Of a stretch of DNA of 12,752 bases, positions 7,419-12,752 are shown piece by piece; the stretch's first letter is position 1; every line of letters begins with the position of its first letter. The stretch is taken from contig JAIUMB010000063.1 in the NCBI GenBank assembly GCA_022565745.1, positions 1 through 12,752 of the forward strand, written 5' to 3'. The notes below the pieces were generated by a model, which saw only the letters and a program-made list of their open reading frames with translations, ran no database searches and was not told where the DNA came from. Source of the stretch: Cryomorphaceae bacterium (GTDB taxonomy: Bacteria > Bacteroidota > Bacteroidia > Flavobacteriales > Schleiferiaceae). Made by a program: the position numbers and the translations under genes.

Positions 7419-8336
7419 ATGAGAAAGCTAAGTACGCTGCTCGTTCTTGCAGTAGTGGCAATGTCTTGCCAAAAGGACAATCTAAGCGATGAATCCCAAC
7501 AATTAGTGCGCAAATCGACCAATGCTTGTGATGTGGTTTCTCCACAGAGCATTGCAGACGGAGGTGCCATTTCTAGACCTGGAGGAAATGCAGACTGTAA
7601 TGGTGCTGATTATGAATTCAGCAGTGCTCGTGTCAACCGTGATTTTAATGAAACATCTGGTACCTTTGAGTGGAGCGAGCCATTCCCTGATGGGTTTACC
7701 ATCTCCTATGATGAAAGTTCAAAACAACTTTCTTGGAGTTATCAACCCGTGATGATTGATGGTGTTTTGATGTGTCTAGATGGTATTCAGGTGATTACTA
7801 AAGGTGGTCCGAATGCTCAGACATATACTTATGCCTCCGGTGTGCATTGTGGTGAAGAGCTTGAAGCACCTCGCCACTCAAGAAACAATTCACTTCTTGA
7901 CATAAGTAATGTTACCATTTGCTACAACCTCGTGCCTTGTACCATTGACAATAATGACCCATGCTACGAAGGTGAAACCGCTTGGAGTGATGGTGATCGT
8001 TATCAAAATCCTGGTAACTGGGCAACCTACACCACTTATCCTATAGGTGGTGGAACCGTTAACTTGTATGCAGGCCAAACACATTTGGCAGGTACAGTAA
8101 CCTTCTCTGCAGTTGTTAATGGTGAAGTTACCATCGATATCGCTCTTAACAGCGGTTTTGTTCTTCAGTCTGGAGATGAAACGGTTAAGATTCAGGGTTA
8201 CGACAATGCGCCTTCTGGAAATCCTGCGCCCGGTGGTTTTGATACCTATAAAGGGAATGCATTAACTATTGTAGTAGATGCTTATAACTATTACGGCATT
8301 CATTTAGATGTCAATCGTGAAGTTCCTTGCGATTAA
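7419..8336 (+). CDS. Unrecognised Cys-rich secreted lipoprotein
   Basis: I do not recognise a named family. The 305-residue protein has an SPII signal with lipobox AMSC (Cys17), so the mature form should be lipid-anchored. The mature part contains eight further Cys (37, 60, 119, 144, 168, 174, 182, 304), which suggests several disulphides in an extracytoplasmic protein. Two regions can be seen. Residues about 35-150 are beta-rich with WSEPFPDGFTISYD and a VHCG end. Residues about 183-305 form a second domain starting ETAWSDGDRYQNPGNWATY, with alternating hydrophobic strands (GTVNLYAGQTHLAGTVTFS) and a closing YGIHLDVNREVPC. The second domain resembles a module I recall in other Bacteroidota surface proteins, without a function attached. 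It is a single-gene unit between two terminators. No enzyme motif is visible. Confidence 0.88.
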   Translation: MRKLSTLLVLAVVAMSCQKDNLSDESQQLVRKSTNACDVVSPQSIADGGAISRPGGNADCNGADYEFSSARVNRDFNETSGTFEWSEPFPDGFTISYDESSKQLSWSYQPVMIDGVLMCLDGIQVITKGGPNAQTYTYASGVHCGEELEAPRHSRNNSLLDISNVTICYNLVPCTIDNNDPCYEGETAWSDGDRYQNPGNWATYTTYPIGGGTVNLYAGQTHLAGTVTFSAVVNGEVTIDIALNSGFVLQSGDETVKIQGYDNAPSGNPAPGGFDTYKGNALTIVVDAYNYYGIHLDVNREVPCD

Positions 8337-8360
8337 CCATTGATGCTATTGTTTAGTGTT

Positions 8361-8396
8361 AAACTCCTCGACTGAAAGGTCGGGGAGTTTTTTTTT
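8361..8396 (+). terminator. Rho-independent terminator after the orphan lipoprotein gene
   Basis: A 12-bp stem with one G-T pair (AAACTCCTCGAC at 8361-8372, GTCGGGGAGTTT at 8379-8390) closes a TGAAAG loop and continues into a nine-T tract ending at 8396. It begins 24 bp after the lipoprotein stop codon. Confidence 0.95.
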
Positions 8397-8538
8397 GACA
8401 TGGTTTCGTTACTTGATTAACATCACCATTTGTTCTAATCTATTTTTACCTATAGATTTAATGATTACAAATAAAAATCTCCGCGAATGGAAAGCGGATT
8501 AGATGTTGAGAATTAATCAAAGAATGATTAAAAGGCTT

Positions 8539-8546
8539 TATATTTG
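8539..8546 (+). promoter_or_regulatory. Probable -7 promoter element of aroQ
   Basis: TATATTTG matches TAnnTTTG exactly. Transcription would start near 8552-8555, leaving a leader of about 12-15 nt before ATG 8567. No TTTG lies at the right distance upstream; the nearest TTG (8506-8508) is 30 bp away, so the -33 part is not visible. This element also argues that the in-frame TTG at 8552 is not the start codon. Confidence 0.5.
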
Positions 8547-8566
8547 AGCCATTGAAAAAAATCAAA

Positions 8567-9001
8567 ATGAGCTTTAAAATCGATGTTTTAAACGGGCCTA
8601 ATTTAAACTTACTCGGCACTAGAGAGTCAAATATTTACGGATCTTTGTCTCTAAATGACATAGAAATGAAATGCCGCAATGCGTTTTCAGACCAGCAACT
8701 TCATTTTTTTCAATCAAACGTAGAGGGAGACTTGATAAATGCATTACATGCCAGTCAAGCAGATGCCATAGTACTAAACGCTGGGGGGTATACACACACC
8801 AGTGTAGCCATTAGAGATGCGATAGCTTCTATAGAAGTACCAGTAGTGGAATTGCATATCAGCAATATTGCAGCGCGTGAGTCCTTTCGTCACGAGTCGC
8901 TATTAAGTCCGGTATGTTCCGGTATCATCTTTGGTTTTGGTACTGAGGGGTATCCCATTGCCATCAACGCATGCCTTCGCCTACTCAACCAGCGTTTATA
9001 A
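8567..9001 (+). CDS. aroQ: Type II 3-dehydroquinate dehydratase
   Basis: The enzyme dehydrates 3-dehydroquinate to 3-dehydroshikimate in the cytoplasmic shikimate pathway; the family forms dodecamers. The 144-residue product has the expected length and landmarks: NGPNLNLLG at 9-17, lid-loop Arg19 and Tyr24, Asn71, His77 (YTHTS), Glu95 and His97 (VELHISN), and Arg108 (SFRHES). These positions correspond to the known catalytic set, so it should be active. Two small departures are seen: the usual NPGAYTH is NAGGYTH (71-77), and the loop reads RESNIYG where REPxIYG is common. ATG 8567 is chosen over TTG 8552 because of the promoter position and the normal N-terminus. The gene is alone on its strand and its last 17 bp overlap the convergent glycosyltransferase gene. 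Confidence 0.95.
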   Translation: MSFKIDVLNGPNLNLLGTRESNIYGSLSLNDIEMKCRNAFSDQQLHFFQSNVEGDLINALHASQADAIVLNAGGYTHTSVAIRDAIASIEVPVVELHISNIAARESFRHESLLSPVCSGIIFGFGTEGYPIAINACLRLLNQRL

Positions 9002-10001
9002 TATCAGTAAACCGCTTTTTGCCCCGAACAAAGTAATCCCATACGATAGATCGGTGGTAGCGTCCATTCAGCGCCCGCCATTCCGCTGCGGTTCGATTTT
9101 GCCGGTAACGTTTAATGGCTCCTAAGTGGCGGTAATAATCTACATGTGCTTTGACGATGGAAGAAAAGAACCCCCATTTACCGGTAAGTAAAAACCTAAT
9201 GGCTGATATTCCGTCGAGAACCATGCGGAAAAACACTACACGAATGCGATCGCGATGAGGCAGCTGACGGCCCAACATGATGAGGTTGTTTCTAAAATTC
9301 AAATAAACCTTTCGCGGATTTTGGTAGGTGAGTGTTCCGCCGCCGAGGTGGTAAACCTTTGACTTGGTTAAACAGCGAATGGCGTATCCGTGTGACTGTA
9401 ATCGCCAACACAAATCGATTTCCTCCATGTGGGCAAAATAAGCCTCGTAAAATCCACCCAGTTTATGAAAAGCCTCAGCACGTACTGCAAGGCAAGCCCC
9501 CGATGCCCAAAAACAATCGATGTCGTGGTTGTATTCAGGGTTTATTGCCTCTAGTTCGTCAAACACACGTCCGCGACAAAAGGGGTAACCAAAACGGTCG
9601 ATGAACCCGCCGGCAGCGCCAGCATATTCATAATGACTATTTTTTTTATCGTCCAGTATTATGGGTTGAGCGGCGCCCAATTTCGGGTCGGCAGCAAATG
9701 CGCGTGTTATGGGATGAAGCCAACCTTCAGTTACCCGCACGTCTGAATTGATGAGTACGTAAACATCAGCGCAAATGGTCTGAAGTCCTTGGTTGTATCC
9801 ACCAGCATATCCTGTGTTTTTTGGATTAACAACGCACTTTACCTGTGGGAAGTAGCTTTTTAACACCTCAACAGAGTCATCTGTAGAGTCATTATCTATG
9901 ACCCAAACATCAGCCTCACCAGAGTACTTAACGATGGAAGGGAGGTAGGTTTTAAGTAAGTCTCGACCATTATAATTAAGAACGACAACGGCGATATGCA
10001 T
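8985..10001 (-). CDS. Family 2 glycosyltransferase (GT-A fold)
   Basis: This 338-residue enzyme is expected to transfer a sugar from a nucleotide donor to an envelope glycan or lipid acceptor on the cytoplasmic side. GT2 hallmarks appear in order: VVVLNYNG at 5-12, VIDNDSTDDS at 34-43 for donor binding, NTGYAGGYNQG at 62-72, NSD at 85-87 in the place of the DxD metal site, FWASGACLAVR at 164-174, and EEIDLCWR at 193-200 with the acidic catalytic-base region. This pattern is the rhamnosyltransferase-like subgroup, but the donor cannot be read from sequence. The C-terminal 110 residues are basic and aromatic and may lie along the membrane. It is the last gene of the leftward operon, 3 bp after the acyltransferase stop. 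By eye it is more GC-rich than its neighbours. Its end overlaps aroQ by 17 bp, and no terminator is seen. Confidence 0.92.
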   Translation of the reverse strand: MHIAVVVLNYNGRDLLKTYLPSIVKYSGEADVWVIDNDSTDDSVEVLKSYFPQVKCVVNPKNTGYAGGYNQGLQTICADVYVLINSDVRVTEGWLHPITRAFAADPKLGAAQPIILDDKKNSHYEYAGAAGGFIDRFGYPFCRGRVFDELEAINPEYNHDIDCFWASGACLAVRAEAFHKLGGFYEAYFAHMEEIDLCWRLQSHGYAIRCLTKSKVYHLGGGTLTYQNPRKVYLNFRNNLIMLGRQLPHRDRIRVVFFRMVLDGISAIRFLLTGKWGFFSSIVKAHVDYYRHLGAIKRYRQNRTAAEWRALNGRYHRSIVWDYFVRGKKRFTDIINAG

Positions 10002-10004
10002 GAT

Positions 10005-10856
10005 TTATTTATTTTTCCAACGTTTGTGCGACCAAAGCCAGTCACTTGGTTTCTTGCGAATTTGAGTTTCTAATTCTTCGACGTGGGCATTGGTGATTTT
10101 GTATTTTTCTATGTCTTGAGGATGTTCAAAAAGGAGTTTGGGCGTTATCGTGTAGTGTCCTCTTTTATAACGATCAACATGGATAAAAACCACAGCTAAA
10201 TTACATTTTTTAGCCAAATTTTCTGCTCCGAGGTGGGTTGGGGTATCGATTCCGAAAAATGGTGCTCTGTACTTAATTTTTCCTTTGTGCGGAGCTTGAT
10301 CGGCCATAAATACATACAGTGGTGCTTCTACTGTTTGGTTTAGCATCACATCGTAGGTGTCTTTCATTTGGAAAAGTGTTAGCCCAAATCGCTCACGTAA
10401 ATTCACGACCCACTGATTGACTTTTGGGTTTTTAATTCGCCCATAAACGGCAAATGTAGGGTGAGGGACAAGCAAGGGCATGGCAAGAGCGACCCATTCA
10501 AAATTGGCATAATGTCCCATAACCAGCATAACTCCGCGCTTTTCTCTGTGTAAGCGATCAAGAACTTCCGTGTTTTTCATGACGACCCTCTTTCGAAGTG
10601 CCACGGGGGATATGCTTAAACTCTTAATGCTTTCCACCATGATGTCAGCTACATTTCTATAGAAACCAACGGTATGGACGTGAAGTTGATTTTTAGACAT
10701 TTTTGGAAAAGCCCGCAGCAAATTTTGTTCGATAACTTGTTTGCGATAACCAAAAATACGCAGTGAAAAAGCTATAATATTGGCCAGACCATACAGAATA
10801 GGGAAGGGCAGGTAGCTCAGGCCTTTCGTTATGGGCGACCACCAAGGCAACTTCAT
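10005..10856 (-). CDS. LpxL/HtrB-like lysophospholipid or lipid A acyltransferase
   Basis: This 283-residue protein is a member of the LpxL/HtrB acyltransferase family, which adds acyl chains to lipid A or related lipids at the inner membrane. It has a hydrophobic N-terminal segment (about 17-35), the catalytic HxxxxE motif as GHYANFEW (His115, Glu120), an AVYGRIKNP substrate-region motif at 136-144, ADQAP at 185-189 and the characteristic C-terminus DWLWSHKRWK at 272-281. Length is normal. Its ATG begins on the base after the GWxTD-like gene stop (TAAATG), and the glycosyltransferase follows after 3 bp, so the three are almost certainly cotranscribed and probably coupled in translation. In Bacteroidota such proteins may also acylate lipids other than lipid A; the substrate is not decided by the sequence. 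Confidence 0.92.
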   Translation of the reverse strand: MKLPWWSPITKGLSYLPFPILYGLANIIAFSLRIFGYRKQVIEQNLLRAFPKMSKNQLHVHTVGFYRNVADIMVESIKSLSISPVALRKRVVMKNTEVLDRLHREKRGVMLVMGHYANFEWVALAMPLLVPHPTFAVYGRIKNPKVNQWVVNLRERFGLTLFQMKDTYDVMLNQTVEAPLYVFMADQAPHKGKIKYRAPFFGIDTPTHLGAENLAKKCNLAVVFIHVDRYKRGHYTITPKLLFEHPQDIEKYKITNAHVEELETQIRKKPSDWLWSHKRWKNK

Positions 10857-12389
10857 TTACCAACGACCGTAACGCCCCATAGAACTGGGATTAATGATAA
10901 GGTTATCGGTGGCTCTGCTTCCCCAGTTTCCACGGCGGTTGAGCTGTTGTTGGCGATCCATCATATACTCATCCTGATAGGTATCACCGACTTGCACGCC
11001 CGGTTCTAGTTCACGAGGCCAATTTTCATTATAGCGTTCTCCGTCGGCATTGCTGTGTACCAATCGGTATCGATTGGTGTTAACTTCGCGGTCAACAAAA
11101 ACAAAAATGCGATCTGTTTGGTCGCGCGTAGACGGTGATTTTAACTGGTTGTATTGCCAGATTTCAAAGGGAAATGTACCTGTTTCAAAACGACGATCTT
11201 CTACTAAAGTAGGTTTACCATACTGTAAATAAACTCTTCCGCGATCTGATTGATATCCTGGCAGTACGCGCATTCCGTACTTTTCATTTACGAGTCGAAC
11301 TTTTCTATAGTATGCCAACCATTCTTGATGCGTATTTGAAGGGAACTTACTGGCCCAAAAAGAATAGAAGAAGCGTTTTAATTTGCTTTTGTCACCTTCT
11401 GTGGTCAGGTTTTCAATTGATCGTTGTTCCTGGAAATTGGCGATTGGAGTTAAAAAGTCAACAAAGTGCTCAATGGAGTCCATATTGATTTCGTCCATAA
11501 ATGTACCAGCTAAGTCGTCGAGACTGGCATCTGTAAAAAACTTTGGAGCTTCATCATTGGGGTTTTCTCTAACGAAATAAACATGACGGGCATCCATGAC
11601 TTCGTTCTTTTGAGAAATGGCCTCTAGCACTAAGAAATAAGGGCCAGAGGGAAGGTCTTTAATGTTAAAACTACTGAGCATTGGGACAACGCTATTTTCA
11701 TTTTTTATGCGTTTAAAACCGGCAAGCTTATTTATTGTTTCTTGAGTCTGTGCATTTTCAATGTAGTATTTAATCATGAATGGTCTTGCTGTGTCGCCTT
11801 CTTGAGTTCGATTATAGAGTTCTGCATAAAAATTAATACGTTCAGCATTTTCACCGTAGTAAAAATGTTTACGCGGTAGTAGTGGAATAAGGTTAAATCC
11901 TTCGCCATCTTCCTTGGGACTGTAACTATTAAGTATGTTGACATCCGAGAAACCAACAGCTTCAGGACCATTGAGGTTAACCTCGAAGTTAAAATCATAA
12001 GATTCAGATTCGTTGTTTAAATCACGTACTGAAATGTGGACTTCGTAGGTATCAGGAGTAAGACCTAAGCGTTGAGTATGGGTAAAGTACATGGCCAGAG
12101 CTTCATCATCGGCATTATCAGGCACGGTAACTTGAACGTTTTCCATACCTTGTAATTCATCATCTTTATATACAGATATTCTAATGCCAATTCCACCAGT
12201 TTTTATCCCTTCATTGTTCTTTTTTATGGATAAAGAAGACCCTTTAAATGCGTAGTATGTTTCGAGAATAGACTCTTTTTCTGCAGAAAAAAAGCGTCCA
12301 TACGATACCCTTAAGTCCAGTTGTTGAGCAAATAATCCGCTGGTAATTAGCGTGATAACCCAAGTCATTAAATGTTTCATTCCCATCAT
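10857..12389 (-). CDS. GWxTD-like secreted protein
   Basis: This 510-residue exported protein has a signal peptide ending GLFAQ at about 18-22. A long beta-rich region (about 23-310) follows, then a domain resembling the GWxTD family at about 317-441. The family motif appears as GYQSD (378-382), within PGYQSDRGRVYLQYGKPTLV, followed by FEIWQY and IFVFVD strands. The tail is basic and aromatic, ending RYGRW. GWxTD proteins are common in Bacteroidota and Acidobacteriota and have no settled function. Start choice: an in-frame TTG at 12410 would overlap the promoter -7 element, so ATG 12389 (followed by ATG 12386 and 12380) is taken; 12380 gives the most typical signal peptide. It leads an operon with an acyltransferase and a glycosyltransferase, which suggests an envelope role. 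No catalytic residues can be assigned. Confidence 0.85.
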   Translation of the reverse strand: MMGMKHLMTWVITLITSGLFAQQLDLRVSYGRFFSAEKESILETYYAFKGSSLSIKKNNEGIKTGGIGIRISVYKDDELQGMENVQVTVPDNADDEALAMYFTHTQRLGLTPDTYEVHISVRDLNNESESYDFNFEVNLNGPEAVGFSDVNILNSYSPKEDGEGFNLIPLLPRKHFYYGENAERINFYAELYNRTQEGDTARPFMIKYYIENAQTQETINKLAGFKRIKNENSVVPMLSSFNIKDLPSGPYFLVLEAISQKNEVMDARHVYFVRENPNDEAPKFFTDASLDDLAGTFMDEINMDSIEHFVDFLTPIANFQEQRSIENLTTEGDKSKLKRFFYSFWASKFPSNTHQEWLAYYRKVRLVNEKYGMRVLPGYQSDRGRVYLQYGKPTLVEDRRFETGTFPFEIWQYNQLKSPSTRDQTDRIFVFVDREVNTNRYRLVHSNADGERYNENWPRELEPGVQVGDTYQDEYMMDRQQQLNRRGNWGSRATDNLIINPSSMGRYGRW

Positions 12390-12399
12390 ATTTGAAGTA

Positions 12400-12431
12400 C
12401 TAAGATACAAATTAAATAAATGTCTTGCAAA
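12400..12431 (-). promoter_or_regulatory. Promoter of the GWxTD-acyltransferase-glycosyltransferase operon
   Basis: On the minus strand a TTTG (12431-12428) is followed, after exactly 20 bp, by TATCTTAG (12407-12400), a 7 of 8 match to TAnnTTTG. Spacer and order fit the Bacteroidota -33/-7 promoter. Transcription would begin about 5-7 bp further left, giving a very short leader before ATG 12389. Confidence 0.6.
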
Positions 12432-12454
12432 CTATCATTTTCATTGTATTTTTG
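12425..12454 (+). promoter_or_regulatory. Promoter of tRNA-Ser
   Basis: TTG (12425-12427), a 19-bp spacer and TATTTTTG (12447-12454), an exact TAnnTTTG match, lie directly upstream of the tRNA. The predicted transcript start near 12460 is only a few bases before the mature 5' end at 12465. Confidence 0.75.
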
Positions 12455-12464
12455 CCCCCGCTTA

Positions 12465-12549
12465 GGAGGGATGGCAGAGTGGTCGAATGCGGCGGTCTTG
12501 AAAACCGTTGAGGGTCACACCTCCGGGGGTTCGAATCCCTCTCCCTCCG
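12465..12549 (+). tRNA. tRNA-Ser (anticodon UGA)
   Basis: This 85-nt tRNA folds as a class II (long variable arm) molecule. The acceptor stem GGAGGGA (12465-12471) pairs perfectly with TCCCTCC (12542-12548), with discriminator G 12549. The anticodon stem is GCGGT/ACCGT and the seven-base loop CTTGAAA holds anticodon TGA at 12499-12501. A long variable arm (GAGGG...CCTCC region) and a standard TTCGAAT T-loop follow. The D-loop carries the AGTGGTCGAATGC pattern usual for tRNA-Ser. CCA is not encoded (CAA follows), so the end must be added by the nucleotidyltransferase. It reads UCN codons, mainly UCA and UCG. Confidence 0.97.
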
Positions 12550-12555
12550 CAAGCT

Positions 12556-12590
12556 AAAACCCACCAAAGCGCAGCTTTGGTGGGTTTTTT
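12556..12590 (+). terminator. Rho-independent terminator of tRNA-Ser
   Basis: A perfect 15-bp stem (12556-12570 with 12574-12588) with a GCA loop runs into a TTTTTT tract (12585-12590). It begins 7 nt after the tRNA end. The GGGTTTTTT arm is also the outer part of the next, larger inverted repeat, so the two hairpins cannot form at the same time. Confidence 0.93.
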
Positions 12591-12644
12591 CATTGGCGCA
12601 ACACACCGAGCGAGCTCGAGTGTGTTGCGCCAATGAAAAAACCC
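12582..12644. repeat. Perfect 25-bp inverted repeat downstream of tRNA-Ser
   Basis: Bases 12582-12606 are the exact reverse complement of 12620-12644 (core TTGGCGCAACACAC / GTGTGTTGCGCCAA), separated by 13 bases that themselves contain the 8-bp palindrome CGAGCTCG. GGGTTTTTT at the left outer end and AAAAAACCC at the right outer end are the T-tracts of two terminators facing each other. Confidence 0.93.
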
Positions 12645-12746
12645 GCCTGCGACGCAAGGAGCGGGCGTTGGGTTTTAGCTTGAATGCCCCCCTCTCAGGG
12701 ATCACCCTAGTAATCCCTCTCGCTCGAGTGTGTTGCGCCAATGAAA
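12614..12746. repeat. 25-bp direct repeats 108 bp apart
   Basis: Bases 12614-12638 and 12722-12746 are identical (both start GCTCGAG and end CCAATGAAA). A third, inverted copy of the last 19 bases lies at 12588-12606. The block between holds the leftward terminator and a small hairpin, AGGGAT (12697-12702) with ATCCCT (12713-12718). No gene is seen in 12591-12752. This looks like part of a dispersed or tandem non-coding repeat that continues past the window. Confidence 0.85.
12636..12669 (-). terminator. Terminator-like hairpin reading leftwards
   Basis: On the minus strand CCCGC (12665-12661) and GCGGG (12646-12642) can pair, with a bulged inner stem between them (CC-TTGC with GCA-GG), followed by a TTTTTT tract (12641-12636). 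It would end a transcript entering from the right edge of the window. The stem is less perfect than that of the tRNA terminator. Confidence 0.6.
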
Positions 12747-12752
12747 CCTACA

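Noticed and set aside
8552..8566. TTG start for aroQ adding five residues
   Set aside because: It falls at the predicted transcript start after the -7 box, and ATG 8567 gives the usual AroQ N-terminus.
9332..9604. Plus-strand ORF of 90 codons opposite the glycosyltransferase
   Set aside because: It is an antisense shadow of conserved GT2 motifs and has no family features.
12412..12741. Minus-strand ORF of 109 codons across the right end
   Set aside because: It runs antisense through tRNA-Ser and the repeat region. The stretch RERDSNPRRCDPQRFSRPP is the well-known false translation of an antisense tRNA-Ser gene.
12582..12752. Repeats at the right end considered as a CRISPR array or insertion sequence ends
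   Set aside because: Only two direct copies with a structured 83-bp interval are present, with no further spacers, cas genes, transposase or target-site duplication in view.

Overview
The window looks like chromosome from a member of the Bacteroidota, probably a flavobacteria-like organism. The pointers are a complete Bacteroidota-type bat (aerotolerance) gene order, promoters of the TAnnTTTG class, start codons without clear Shine-Dalgarno sequences, a GWxTD-family protein, a DUF5522-like mini-protein and SPII-type lipoproteins. The genus cannot be named from the sequence alone. By eye the coding DNA is moderately AT-rich, with a more GC-rich glycosyltransferase gene and a clearly GC-rich right end. 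I see no integrase, transposase, CRISPR array, restriction or toxin-antitoxin gene.

Bases 1-5904 (+ strand) are one tightly packed gene train. It holds the 3' end of batA, then batB, batC, batD and batE, joined by 4-bp ATGA overlaps, an 18-bp gap and a 19-bp overlap. After a 28-bp gap comes rsgA (ribosome-maturation GTPase), and after 20 bp a 55-residue Cys-rich DUF5522-like protein that automatic ORF cut-offs miss. The Bat proteins are expected to form a membrane complex: two membrane-anchored von Willebrand A proteins (BatA, BatB), a TPR protein with an acidic tail (BatC), a large exported beta-rich protein with a membrane anchor (BatD), and a TPR-SH3 membrane protein (BatE).

Bases 6006-8396 (+ strand) hold two stand-alone lipoprotein genes, each closed by a strong intrinsic terminator: a di-haem cytochrome c peroxidase and an unrecognised Cys-rich secreted lipoprotein. 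Next comes aroQ (type II 3-dehydroquinate dehydratase). Its 3' end overlaps the 3' end of a convergent operon by 17 bp.

Bases 8985-12389 (- strand) are a three-gene envelope operon, transcribed leftwards: a GWxTD-like secreted protein, an LpxL/HtrB-like acyltransferase that starts on the base after the previous stop, and a GT2 glycosyltransferase 3 bp further on. The right end carries tRNA-Ser(UGA). Its promoter lies back to back with the operon promoter, and it is followed by a terminator and an elaborate set of inverted and direct repeats.

Most of the window is recognisable core metabolism and envelope biology, and I do not see a clear new defence or mobile system. The parts most worth a second look are the repeat structure downstream of tRNA-Ser, the abutting divergent promoters, the insulated orphan lipoprotein, the DUF5522 mini-gene, and the GWxTD-acyltransferase-glycosyltransferase operon.
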